Source of the DNA: Comamonadaceae bacterium CG_4_10_14_3_um_filter_60_75
Lineage (GTDB): Bacteria > Pseudomonadota > Gammaproteobacteria > Burkholderiales > Burkholderiaceae_C
Assembly (NCBI GenBank): GCA_002784245.1
Contig: PFKL01000161.1
Span: 1-8,276, forward strand
Length of the DNA stretch: 8,276 bases
Reading direction: 5' to 3'
The notes under the pieces: generated by a model
What the model was told of the DNA's origin: nothing
The model's database searches: none
Seen by the model: the letters and a program-made list of their open reading frames with translations, nothing else
Shown: positions 1-6,727 of the stretch, piece by piece
Layout: each line of letters begins with the position of its first letter
Numbering within the stretch: the stretch's first letter is position 1
Translations under genes and position numbers: made by a program

Positions 1-1
1 C

Positions 2-1348
2 ACCAGCGGCAAGGTCAAGGGTGGCCTGACCGTGCTGGTCAACGGCATCCGCGCGTTCCTGCCCGGTTCTCTGGTGGACACCCGCCCAACCAAAGACCTG
101 TCTCCGTACGAAAACAAGACCCTCGAATTCAAAGTAATCAAATTGGACCGCAAGCGCAACAACGTGGTGTTGAGCCGCCGCGCTGTGGTGGAGGCTTCGA
201 TGGGCGAAGAACGCTCCAAGCTGATGCAAACGCTCAAGGAAGGCGCCATTGTTCAAGGCGTGGTGAAAAACATCACCGAATACGGTGCGTTTGTCGACCT
301 GGGCGGCATTGACGGCCTGCTGCACATCACCGACATGGCCTGGCGTCGTGTGCGTCACCCGTCTGAAGTGGTGACCGCTGGTCAGGAAATCACCGCCAAG
401 ATTCTCAAGTTTGACACCGAGAAAAACCGCGTGTCGCTGGGTCTGAAGCAAATGGGCGATGACCCTTGGATGGGCGTGAACCGCCGCTACCCGCAAGGCA
501 CGCGTATGTTTGGCAAGATCACCAACATTGCCGACTACGGCGCATTTGTCGAACTCGAACCCGGCATCGAAGGTCTGGTGCACGTAAGTGAGATGGACTG
601 GACCAACAAGAACATTGCCCCCGGCAAGATCGTTGCCCTGGGCGACGAAGTCGAAGTCATGGTGCTGGAAATCGACGAAGACAAACGCCGTATCAGCCTG
701 GGCATGAAGCAATGCAAGGCCAACCCATGGCAAGAGTTTGCGCAAAACACCAAGCGCGGCGACCGCGTCAAGGGCCCGATCAAATCCATCACCGACTTCG
801 GCGTGTTCGTCGGTCTGGCTGCTGGTATTGACGGCCTGGTGCACCTGTCTGACCTGTCCTGGAACGAAGCCGGCGACGCCGCTGTGCGCGAATACAAAAA
901 GGGCCAGGAAGTTGAAGCCATCGTGTTGGCCGTGGACGTCGATCGCGAACGCATCTCGCTGGGCATCAAGCAGCTGGACTCCGACCCGTTCACCACGTTC
1001 GCGTCGATCAACGACAAGGGCGCTGTGGTGACCGGCAAGGTCAAGACCGTGGACGCCAAGGGCGCCGAGATCGACCTCGGCGACGACATCGTCGGTTACC
1101 TGCGCGCCTCTGAAATCAGCCGCGACCGCGTCGAAGACGCGCGCAACGTGCTCAAGGAAGGCGACGAAGTCACCGCGGTGGTCGTCAATGTGGATCGCAA
1201 GACCCGCAATATCCAGCTGTCGATCAAGGCCAAGGACGCGGCTGACCAAAACGAAGCCATGGCCACTTTGAGCCAACAGTCTGCCCGGGAAAACGCTGGC
1301 ACCACCAGCCTGGGTGCGTTGCTGCGCGCCAAGTTGGACAACAACTAA
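2..1348 (+). CDS. rpsA: 30S ribosomal protein S1 (5' truncated by window edge)
   Basis: This is the C-terminal 448 residues of ribosomal protein S1, which binds mRNA on the 30S subunit and helps initiate translation. The reading frame is open from base 2, so the GTG at 32 is an internal valine and not the start; roughly 115 N-terminal residues are missing compared with the E. coli protein as I recall it. The segment NGIRAFLPGSLVD near the beginning is typical of the end of S1 domain 2. Four further S1 RNA-binding repeats follow, beginning near bases 236, 490, 754 and 1015. The first three carry the pattern (E/D)YGAFV or DFGVFV, then a GLLH/GLVH(I/V)(T/S/L)(D/E) segment and an ISLG/VSLG-KQ strand. 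The last is the more divergent sixth domain, with GYLRASE. KQCKANPW and MDWTNKNI are also S1 hallmarks. The gene ends with TAA and is followed directly by an intrinsic terminator. Confidence 0.97.
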   Translation, partial: TSGKVKGGLTVLVNGIRAFLPGSLVDTRPTKDLSPYENKTLEFKVIKLDRKRNNVVLSRRAVVEASMGEERSKLMQTLKEGAIVQGVVKNITEYGAFVDLGGIDGLLHITDMAWRRVRHPSEVVTAGQEITAKILKFDTEKNRVSLGLKQMGDDPWMGVNRRYPQGTRMFGKITNIADYGAFVELEPGIEGLVHVSEMDWTNKNIAPGKIVALGDEVEVMVLEIDEDKRRISLGMKQCKANPWQEFAQNTKRGDRVKGPIKSITDFGVFVGLAAGIDGLVHLSDLSWNEAGDAAVREYKKGQEVEAIVLAVDVDRERISLGIKQLDSDPFTTFASINDKGAVVTGKVKTVDAKGAEIDLGDDIVGYLRASEISRDRVEDARNVLKEGDEVTAVVVNVDRKTRNIQLSIKAKDAADQNEAMATLSQQSARENAGTTSLGALLRAKLDNN

Positions 1349-1368
1349 GCCGGCTGACCCGGTAGATC

Positions 1369-1409
1369 AAACGGCCGGTGCCTGCAGCGCGCTCACCGGC
1401 CGTTTTTTT
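1369..1409 (+). terminator. Rho-independent terminator after rpsA
   Basis: A perfect 12-base inverted repeat (AAACGGCCGGTG at 1369–1380, CACCGGCCGTTT at 1394–1405) encloses a 13-base loop. The run of seven T begins inside the second arm and ends at 1409. It lies 20 bases after the rpsA stop and ends 19 bases before the ihfB start codon. The opposite strand lacks a comparable T run, so it should act mainly in the + direction. Confidence 0.9.
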
Positions 1410-1428
1410 ATCCCATGAAAGTGCTGAC

Positions 1429-1740
1429 ATGACCCGCTCTGACCTTGTTGAAGAACTTGCCGCCCGCTTTGGCCAGTTGACCCTGCGCGACGCCGAGTTT
1501 GCCGTCAAAGCCATTCTGGACGCCATGAACGACGCGCTGGCACGCGGTCACCGCATCGAGGTACGTGGTTTTGGCAGCTTTTCGGTCAACTACCGCCCAC
1601 CGCGCCAGGGCCGCAACCCGCGCACTGGCGACAGTGTCGCCATCCCGGAAAAGCGTGTGCCGCACTTCAAACCAGGCAAAGCCCTGCGCGAAACCGTTGA
1701 CCTGCGCACCGAAGAGTTGTTGCACCCGCCGCACCCCTGA
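1429..1740 (+). CDS. ihfB: Integration host factor subunit beta
   Basis: This encodes a 103-residue HU/IHF-family protein. With IHF-alpha it forms the heterodimer that binds specific sites in the DNA minor groove and bends DNA sharply, in nucleoid architecture, transcription and recombination. The N-terminus MTRSDLVEELA, the central RIEVRGFGSF (residues 42–51) and the beta-arm tip GRNPRTG (61–67, with the DNA-intercalating proline at 64) identify the beta subunit rather than HU. The C-terminus carries about nine residues more than the 94-residue E. coli protein, ending in a proline/histidine-rich tail. The ATG at 1429 was chosen because it gives the conserved MTRSDL start; a GAAAG about eight bases upstream is a modest ribosome-binding site. 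In-frame codons further upstream run into the rpsA terminator and cannot belong to the protein. Location directly after rpsA is the usual proteobacterial arrangement. Confidence 0.96.
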   Translation: MTRSDLVEELAARFGQLTLRDAEFAVKAILDAMNDALARGHRIEVRGFGSFSVNYRPPRQGRNPRTGDSVAIPEKRVPHFKPGKALRETVDLRTEELLHPPHP

Positions 1741-1776
1741 GCGGGCCACCCAAACAGGATTCGGCGTCGCGGCTTT

Positions 1777-1806
1777 GTGTCCCTGCGCACCAGCGACGGT
1801 TAGAAT
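1777..1806 (+). promoter_or_regulatory. Possible promoter for the lapA–hldD operon
   Basis: A good -10-like hexamer, TAGAAT (1801–1806), lies 23 bases before the lapA start in the 89-base gap after ihfB. The best -35-like sequence, TGTGTC (1777–1782), sits 18 bases upstream but matches the consensus poorly. It would serve lapA and the overlapping genes after it. The call rests on the -10 match and position only. Confidence 0.35.
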
Positions 1807-1829
1807 TTCAGCGACGATGGAACACACCA

Positions 1830-2141
1830 ATGAAGAACATTCTCTGGTTGCTTAAATGGGTGCTGAAGGCGGCCATTTTCTTCACCCTGTTTGCTTTTGC
1901 GCTGAACAACCAGCAGACCGTCACCGTGCATTTTTTCTTTGGTAACCAGTGGCACGCCCCGCAAGTGCTGGTGGTGCTGATCGCCTTTGCGATCGGTGTG
2001 GCCATCGGCGTGCTGGGCATGGTGCCGTGGCGTTTCAAACAGCGCCAGCGATCGCAGCTCGCGGACGCCAAAGCACCCGCCCCTGCTGAACCTGTTGCTT
2101 CCATGCCTGCCATCCAACCTGCCTACAGCGATGGACTTTAG
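1830..2141 (+). CDS. lapA: LapA family inner-membrane protein (DUF1049)
   Basis: This encodes a 103-residue small membrane protein of the lipopolysaccharide assembly protein A family, which works with LapB in the inner membrane. Two hydrophobic segments are visible, at about residues 10–26 and 46–66. Between them lies NNQQTVTVHFFFGNQW, the short periplasmic loop typical of the family. After the second segment comes a basic stretch (WRFKQRQR, 67–74) and a proline/alanine-rich cytoplasmic tail of about 30 residues. The ATG at 1830 is preceded by only a weak purine stretch (GATGGAA around 1816). The stop codon lies inside the start of lapB: the two genes overlap by 11 bases, so translation is probably coupled. 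The identification comes from topology, loop sequence and the adjacent lapB; the family is short and weakly conserved. Confidence 0.88.
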   Translation: MKNILWLLKWVLKAAIFFTLFAFALNNQQTVTVHFFFGNQWHAPQVLVVLIAFAIGVAIGVLGMVPWRFKQRQRSQLADAKAPAPAEPVASMPAIQPAYSDGL

Positions 2142-3282
2142 TCTCGGCTGGATCTTGCTGGGCCTGCCGCTGGCATTCACGCTGGGCTGGGCCGCGTCGC
2201 GCTTTGATTTGCGCCAGATTCGCCTGGAAAACCGTGATGCGCCCAAAGCCTACTTCAAGGGCCTGAACTACCTGCTCAACGAACAGCAAGACCGGGCGAT
2301 TGACGCTTTCATTGAGGCGGTACAAAACGACCCCGACACGTCTGAGTTGCACTTTGCGCTGGGCAACCTGTTTCGGCGCCGCGGCGAGTACGAGCGCGCG
2401 GTACGGGTGCACGAACATCTGCTCTCGCGCGGCGACCTCAGCCAGGCCGACCGGCACCGTGCCCAGCACGCACTGGCGCTTGACTTTCTCAAGGCCGGCC
2501 TGCTCGACCACGCCGAAAGCGCGCTGCGCAAGCTCGAAGGCACGGCCTTTGAACAAGAGGCGCGCCTGGCCCTGCTGGCCAACTATGAGCGCAGCCGCGA
2601 TTGGGTCTTGGCCACCGAAGTCGCCAGCAAACTGGAGCAGTCGGCGCCCGGCAGTTTTGCGCCCAGGCTGGCGCACTACCTCTGCGAACAGGCCACCAGC
2701 GCCACCGCGCAGGCCCGCAATGGTGACGCCCACGCGTTTTTGCAGCAAGCCATCAACCAGGCTCCAGACGCCCCCCGCCCCCGGCTTGACATGGCCCGCC
2801 TGCAACAAGCCCAGGGCGATCTTTCAGCGGCACAGCAGACACTGCTTGAAGCGCTGGTGCACGCCCCGGCCGCCGCACCGCTGCTGGCCGAGGCGCTGGC
2901 TGACGTCAGCTTGCAGTTGGGCAACACGTCCGATGCGTTTGCGCGCTTGCAAGCGCTCTACGAGCAAAGCCCGTCGTTGGACATCCTGGCCGCGCTGGTA
3001 CGTCTGGCCGACGGCAACACAGCGCTGAGTGAACGCGACCTCTACGCCCGCCACCTGGCACAAGAGCCCTCGCTGGTGGCCGCCACGCGCTGGATCGCGC
3101 AAGAGAAGCTCGAACACGAACAGTTTCATCCACAAGTGCAGCGCGCACTCGACCACGCCGTCAAACCCCTGCTGCGCTACCGCTGCGCCGCCTGCGGCTT
3201 TGAAGCCACCCACCATTTCTGGCAGTGCCCTGGCTGCCAGACCTGGGACAGTTACCCCGCCAAGCGGGTTGAAGAGTTATGA
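2131..3282 (+). CDS. lapB: Lipopolysaccharide assembly protein LapB (YciM)
   Basis: This encodes a 383-residue tetratricopeptide-repeat protein, close to the 389 residues of E. coli LapB. In that family LapB is anchored in the inner membrane and promotes FtsH-dependent degradation of LpxC, matching lipid A synthesis to demand. An N-terminal membrane anchor spans about residues 5–22. It is followed by NYLLNEQQDRAIDAFIEAV and LHFALGNLFRRRGEYERAVRVH, which are classic first TPR units, and then by alanine-rich helical repeats to about residue 330. The C-terminus holds a rubredoxin-like metal site with two CxxC pairs, Cys352/355 and Cys366/369, in YRCAACGF and WQCPGCQTW. All four metal ligands are intact. 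The ATG at 2131 was chosen because upstream codons in this frame are shadows of lapA. It overlaps lapA by 11 bases and hldA by 4 (ATGA). Confidence 0.95.
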   Translation: MDFSLGWILLGLPLAFTLGWAASRFDLRQIRLENRDAPKAYFKGLNYLLNEQQDRAIDAFIEAVQNDPDTSELHFALGNLFRRRGEYERAVRVHEHLLSRGDLSQADRHRAQHALALDFLKAGLLDHAESALRKLEGTAFEQEARLALLANYERSRDWVLATEVASKLEQSAPGSFAPRLAHYLCEQATSATAQARNGDAHAFLQQAINQAPDAPRPRLDMARLQQAQGDLSAAQQTLLEALVHAPAAAPLLAEALADVSLQLGNTSDAFARLQALYEQSPSLDILAALVRLADGNTALSERDLYARHLAQEPSLVAATRWIAQEKLEHEQFHPQVQRALDHAVKPLLRYRCAACGFEATHHFWQCPGCQTWDSYPAKRVEEL

Positions 3283-4208
3283 CCATTCCAAAACAAAACT
3301 TGGCCAACGCCCGCGTGCTGGTGGTTGGCGACGTGATGCTTGACCGCTACTGGTACGGTGCAGTAGAGCGCATCAGCCCCGAGGCCCCGGTACCGGTGGT
3401 GCGCATCACGCGTGAAGAAGAACGCAACGGCGGTGCGGCCAACGTCGCCTACAACGTGCTCACGCTGGGTGCGCGCGCCTCACTGCTCACCGTGGTGGGT
3501 GACGACGAAGCCAGCCGCAAGCTCGAAGCGCTGGTCGCCAACACCGGCATCCAGACCTATTTTGGACGTGATACCGATCTGAAAACCACCGTCAAGCTGC
3601 GTGTCATCGGCCGCCAGCAACAACTGCTGCGCATGGACTTTGAAAACACGCCCAAGACCGAACTGCTGGCGTCGCAAACGGCCACCTTCATCGAGCTGCT
3701 GCCACAGCACCAGGCGGTGCTGTTTTCAGACTACGGCAAGGGCGGCCTGGCGCACATCAGCGACATGATCGCACGCGCGCGCGCTGCCGCCGTGCCCATC
3801 CTGATCGACCCCAAGGGCAGCGACTACGCGCGTTACCAGGGCGCCACCGTCATCACCCCCAACCGCGCCGAGTTGCAGCAAGTGATCGGCAATTGGCAAG
3901 ACGAGGCCGACCTGCAAACCAAGGTGCAAGCCTTGCGCAGCCAGCACAATATTCAGGCCCTGCTGTTGACTCGCAGTGAAGAAGGCATGACGCTGTTTGA
4001 CGACGCCGGCCAGGTCAGCGCAAACGCGCAAGCGCGCGAAGTGTTTGACGTCACTGGCGCCGGTGACACCGTCATCGCCACCATGGCTGCCATGGTGGCC
4101 GCGGGCTTGAGCCTGCGCCAGGCGATGCCGCTGGCCAACCGCGCCGGTGGTATCGTGGTGGGCAAATTTGGCACCGCCACTGTTTCTTATGAGGAGTTGT
4201 TCGAATGA
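3279..4208 (+). CDS. hldA: D-glycero-beta-D-manno-heptose-7-phosphate kinase
   Basis: This 309-residue PfkB/ribokinase-family sugar kinase phosphorylates D-glycero-D-manno-heptose 7-phosphate at position 1, in the pathway to the ADP-heptose used for the lipopolysaccharide inner core. Visible features are VGDVMLDRYWYG (16–27), the family substrate motif PEAPVPVV (34–41), NGGAANVAYN (50–59) and the ATP/anion-hole signature DVTGAGDT (257–264) with catalytic Asp263. The protein corresponds to the first domain of E. coli HldE (RfaE). It ends where that domain ends, with no cytidylyltransferase-like domain attached, so the matching HldC activity must be encoded elsewhere; split versions are known in other bacteria. 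The start overlaps the lapB stop as ATGA, and its own stop overlaps the hldD start the same way, which argues for translational coupling across the operon. rfaE1 is an alternative symbol. Confidence 0.95.
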   Translation: MTIPKQNLANARVLVVGDVMLDRYWYGAVERISPEAPVPVVRITREEERNGGAANVAYNVLTLGARASLLTVVGDDEASRKLEALVANTGIQTYFGRDTDLKTTVKLRVIGRQQQLLRMDFENTPKTELLASQTATFIELLPQHQAVLFSDYGKGGLAHISDMIARARAAAVPILIDPKGSDYARYQGATVITPNRAELQQVIGNWQDEADLQTKVQALRSQHNIQALLLTRSEEGMTLFDDAGQVSANAQAREVFDVTGAGDTVIATMAAMVAAGLSLRQAMPLANRAGGIVVGKFGTATVSYEELFE

Positions 4209-5224
4209 CCCGCATCGTCGTTACCGGCGCCGCCGGCTTTATTGGCAGCAACATCATCAAGGGCCTCAACGCCCGTGGCATCACCGACATCATCGCGGTC
4301 GACGACCTGACGCAGGGCGACAAATTCCGCAACATCGCCGACCTGCAGATCACCGATTACATTGACGCCGACGTGTTTTACGACGACTACGCCGGCGGCG
4401 ACTTTGGCCAGGTGGAAGCCATCTTCCACGAGGGCGCCTGCAGCGACACCATGGAGCTGAACGGCAAGTACATGATGCAAAACAACTTTGCCACCTCGGT
4501 CAAGTTGTACCAGGCATGCCAGCGCCGCGGCGCGCGGCTGCTCTACGCCTCCAGCGCAGCCACCTACGGGGGTTCAGACACCTTCCGGGAAGACCCGGCG
4601 TTCGAGCACCCGCTCAACGTCTATGGCTACTCAAAGTTGCTGTTTGACCAGCGCATGCGCCGCGAGTGCGGCAACGAATTCCAGCGCGCCTTTGCCGGCA
4701 AGACCATGCAGGTGGTGGGTTTCCGGTACTTCAACGTCTATGGCCCGCGTGAGCAACACAAGGGTCGCATGGCCAGCGTCGCGTTTCACCAATTCAACCA
4801 GTTCGCGGCCGAGGGTAAGGTCAAACTCTTTGGCGAATACGGTGGCTACCAGCCCGGCGCGCAGCTGCGCGACTTTGTCTTTATTGACGACGTGGTGGCG
4901 GTCAACCTGTGGTTCCTGGACCACCCGGGTATCTCGGGCATCTTCAACCTGGGCACCGGCCGCGCGCAACCGTTTAATGACGTCGCCAGTTCTACCGTCA
5001 ACGCCTTGCGCGCGCTGGAGGGTCTTGCCGACTTGCCGCTTGACCAGCTGGTGGCGCAAGGCCTGCTGGCGTACGTGCCTTTCCCCGACGCGCTGCGCGG
5101 CAAATACCAGTGCTACACCCAGGCCGATTTGAGCGCGCTGCGCGCCGCCGGCTGCGATCATGTGTTTGCTGATGTGCAAACGGGGGTGGCAAAGTATGTG
5201 CAGTGGCTGGCACAACACAACTGA
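4205..5224 (+). CDS. hldD: ADP-L-glycero-D-manno-heptose 6-epimerase
   Basis: This 339-residue extended short-chain dehydrogenase/reductase converts ADP-D-glycero- to ADP-L-glycero-beta-D-manno-heptose, the last step before heptose transfer to lipopolysaccharide inner core. The N-terminus holds the dinucleotide-binding motif GAAGFIGSN (8–16). The catalytic region shows SSAATYGG (116–123) and the YxxxK pair Tyr140/Lys144 in VYGYSK. FRYFNVYGPRE (173–183) and GAQLRDFVFIDDVV (218–231) match the substrate-binding half of the family. It is about 30 residues longer than the 310-residue E. coli enzyme; part of the difference appears to lie around residues 153–170 and part around 265–295. It overlaps hldA by four bases (ATGA). 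Its direct pairing with the kinase gene makes the assignment secure. rfaD is the older symbol. Confidence 0.96.
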   Translation: MTRIVVTGAAGFIGSNIIKGLNARGITDIIAVDDLTQGDKFRNIADLQITDYIDADVFYDDYAGGDFGQVEAIFHEGACSDTMELNGKYMMQNNFATSVKLYQACQRRGARLLYASSAATYGGSDTFREDPAFEHPLNVYGYSKLLFDQRMRRECGNEFQRAFAGKTMQVVGFRYFNVYGPREQHKGRMASVAFHQFNQFAAEGKVKLFGEYGGYQPGAQLRDFVFIDDVVAVNLWFLDHPGISGIFNLGTGRAQPFNDVASSTVNALRALEGLADLPLDQLVAQGLLAYVPFPDALRGKYQCYTQADLSALRAAGCDHVFADVQTGVAKYVQWLAQHN

Positions 5225-5238
5225 TCAAGGAGAAACCC

Positions 5239-5550
5239 ATGCTGAAAAAAATTATCACGCTGATCGTGACCCTCTCGGCTGCGCTGTGTTTTGCCGCCGC
5301 GCTGGACATCAACAAGGCCTCCGAGGCCGAGCTCGACAGCATCAAGGGCATAGGCCCGGCCACGTCAAGCAAGATTCTTACCGAGCGAAAAAAAGCCAGC
5401 TTCAAGGACTGGACCGACTTCATCACCCGGGTCAACGGCATAGGTGAAACCAAAGCCGCCAAGTTTTCTGCCGAAGGCGTCACCGTCAACGGTCTGCCCT
5501 TCAAGGCGAGCGCCCCGGTCAAGAAACCCGACGCCAAAAAAGCGCCTTGA
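5239..5550 (+). CDS. Secreted helix-hairpin-helix protein, ComEA-like
   Basis: This is a 103-residue protein with an N-terminal signal peptide: MLKK, a hydrophobic stretch at 5–18, and a likely cleavage near residues 19–20. The mature part holds two helix-hairpin-helix units, IKGIGPATSSKI (35–46) and VNGIGETKAAKF (65–76), preceded by LDINKASEAEL, the usual opening of ComEA-type domains. The last 15 residues are a lysine/proline/alanine-rich tail. Such domains bind double-stranded DNA without sequence specificity; exported single-domain versions take part in periplasmic DNA uptake in some naturally competent bacteria. A role here in DNA uptake is inference, since no other competence gene is present. 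A strong ribosome-binding site, AAGGAG (5227–5232), lies six bases before the ATG and fixes the start. It follows hldD by 14 bases and may share its transcript. Confidence 0.88.
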   Translation: MLKKIITLIVTLSAALCFAAALDINKASEAELDSIKGIGPATSSKILTERKKASFKDWTDFITRVNGIGETKAAKFSAEGVTVNGLPFKASAPVKKPDAKKAP

Positions 5551-5565
5551 CGGCCTTGGCCTGAC

Positions 5566-5949
5566 ATGCTGAACATTGCCGCCATTTGTATCGGTGCCTG
5601 CATCGGCGCCCTGGCGCGTTGGCAGTTGGGCTTGTGGCTCAACCCTGGCGCAGCGCTGCCGCTGGGCACACTGGCGGCCAACTGGATCGGTGGCTATCTG
5701 ATTGGCATTGCGGTGGCGGTATTCCAGGCCCTGCCGCACCTCGATCCAGCGTGGCGGCTGGCCATCATCACCGGCTTTCTGGGTGCGCTGACAACGTTTT
5801 CCAGCTTTTCTGCCGAGGTGGTGGGTATGCTGGGCCAACAGCGCTACCTGCTGGGTTTTGGCACCGCCGCGTTGCATCTTTTTGGCTCGCTGCTGCTGAC
5901 GCTGGCAGGCATCAAGACTGCATCACTTTTTATAGCTGCTGGCGCATGA
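5566..5949 (+). CDS. crcB: Fluoride ion channel CrcB/Fluc
   Basis: This is a 127-residue small membrane protein of the Fluc fluoride-channel family, which exports fluoride as a dual-topology dimer. Four hydrophobic segments are visible (about 4–24, 34–54, 64–86, 95–118). Family landmarks are GACIGALARW (10–19), ANWIGGYLIG (38–47) with the pore asparagine at 39, and GFLGALTTFSSFSAE (70–84), which holds the phenylalanine-box residues Phe78 and Phe81. The ATG at 5566 comes 15 bases after the preceding stop, with no clear ribosome-binding site and no room for a fluoride riboswitch. The last nine or ten residues (about ASLFIAAGA) are encoded inside a repeat found again at 6881–6926, so the native C-terminus may have been replaced. 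All channel motifs are upstream of this junction, so function is probably kept. Confidence 0.93.
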   Translation: MLNIAAICIGACIGALARWQLGLWLNPGAALPLGTLAANWIGGYLIGIAVAVFQALPHLDPAWRLAIITGFLGALTTFSSFSAEVVGMLGQQRYLLGFGTAALHLFGSLLLTLAGIKTASLFIAAGA

Positions 5950-5963
5950 TTGATAAGGTCTAG
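5893..5963 (+). repeat. Direct repeat, copy 1 (crcB 3' end plus Comamonadaceae-type repeat)
   Basis: This roughly 71-base stretch matches 6857–6927 at a constant offset of 964 bases. Bases 5893–5939 differ at only two positions (5907, 5919), and TGATTGATAA (5947–5956) is identical; the short stretch between and the last seven bases are looser. The first part is the 3' coding end of crcB. The second part (from about CATCACTTTTTATAGCTGC) resembles a short interspersed repeat I recall from Comamonadaceae genomes, ending in a CTAGAGGC-like motif. A run of seven T follows at 5969–5975, but the hairpin before it is weak, so a terminator role is only possible. Confidence 0.8.
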
Positions 5964-6191
5964 AGGCATTTTTTTGCTGAATGGCGCACTGTTGAGCGCT
6001 TTGATCCGTCACTGCCGCCGCAGATGAAGCATTAGCCAACGGGTGATATCCAAAGCGCGGTGGTGCAAACACTAACGCATCACGTCAAACCCGGCGCGGC
6101 GCTCCAGGCGAGGTTCAAGGTTGGGTTCATCTTGGTTCTCCGGAAGTCTGTATGTACTTTGTGTATCAACATGAACGAAAGAGCTGTCTTC

Positions 6192-6440
6192 ATGTCACAC
6201 GCCATAACCACTGCAGCGGTTTTCAAATCAGGCAACTCGCAGGCGGTGCGTTTGCCCAAGGAATTCCAGTTTGATGTGAGCCAGGTCGAGATATTACGGC
6301 GCGGGGACGATGTGGTGCTGCGGCGCATACCTACCAGCTTGGCAGCAGCCTTTGATTTGCTGGCAGGTTTGCCAGATGACTTCATGGCCGACGGCCGCAA
6401 CGACACACTGCCGCAGGTGCCGTGGGCATGTCTCTGGTGA
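6192..6440 (+). CDS. vapB: VapB-type antitoxin with altered C-terminus
   Basis: This encodes an 82-residue antitoxin with an N-terminal SpoVT/AbrB (MazE-like) DNA-binding fold: TAAVFKSGNSQAVRLPKEF (7–25), then a beta-rich stretch to RRGDDVVLRR (36–45). The C-terminal region AFDLLAGLPDDFMADGRND (53–71) is the toxin-wrapping tail. In the intact family the antitoxin dimer represses its own operon and neutralises VapC. After LPQ (73–75) the frame runs seven residues into the toxin's DNA and stops at TGA 6438–6440, so the last few native residues look lost. ATG 6192 was chosen because it starts just before the conserved domain and has GAAAGAG (6177–6183) at good spacing. ATG 6171 would add seven residues. 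The DNA-binding core appears intact, so the protein may still fold and repress. Confidence 0.85.
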   Translation: MSHAITTAAVFKSGNSQAVRLPKEFQFDVSQVEILRRGDDVVLRRIPTSLAAAFDLLAGLPDDFMADGRNDTLPQVPWACLW

Positions 6441-6727
6441 CCTTTGGCGAACTGCGGTACGGGGCCGAGAAAAGCCAGCAGCGAACCAAAGCCCTGGAGG
6501 CGCTTGATCATTTGCGTGGGTTGATCCCGGTGATCCCGGCCGACAGTGCGGTGGCCGAAAGCTACGGCACTGTTCGGGTGCACTTGGAGCGTGCTGGCAC
6601 GCCCATTGGCAACAACGACTTGTGGATTGCTGCCCATGCCCTGGCGCTGAACCTCACGCTCATCAGCAACAGCACCCGCGAATTCGAGCGCGTGCCCAGG
6701 CTCAAGCTGGATAACTGGGTGGACTAG
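6422..6727 (+). pseudogene. vapC: N-terminally truncated VapC toxin (PIN-domain ribonuclease)
   Basis: The frame from GTG 6422 or ATG 6428 encodes about 100 residues beginning at MSLVTFGELRYGAEK. In VapC proteins of this type that motif lies some 35–40 residues into a protein of about 130 residues. The missing part includes the LDTN-type segment that carries the first catalytic aspartate. Counting from the ATG, the acidic Glu8 (FGELRYG) and Asp64 (GNNDLWIAAHA) remain, as does the C-terminal STREFERVPRLKLDNWVD. PIN domains need their full acidic cluster for metal-dependent RNA cleavage, so activity is unlikely. The reading frame has no internal stop, and AGGTG (6415–6419) lies eight bases before ATG 6428, so a fragment could still be translated. 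The vapB frame overlaps it by 19 bases from GTG 6422. One in-between deletion joining vapB codon 75 to vapC explains the arrangement. Confidence 0.82.

Noticed and set aside
2035..2808. A 257-codon open frame antisense to lapB
   Set aside because: lapB is well supported by its repeats and the four-cysteine metal site. The antisense frame has no recognisable motif and is typical of high-GC antisense openness.
5551..5565. Fluoride riboswitch upstream of crcB
   Set aside because: Only 15 bases separate crcB from the preceding gene, too few for the aptamer, and no matching fold was seen.
5991..6126. Possible integron attC-like cores (GTTGAGC, GTTGGGT) before vapB
   Set aside because: No correctly placed and oriented partner core (RYYYAAC) with an imperfect palindrome between them could be found, so the hits look like chance.
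6149..6166. Repeated TGTAT upstream of vapB as an autoregulatory operator or promoter
   Set aside because: The copies are five bases long, are not palindromic, and no -35/-10 pair with good spacing accompanies them.
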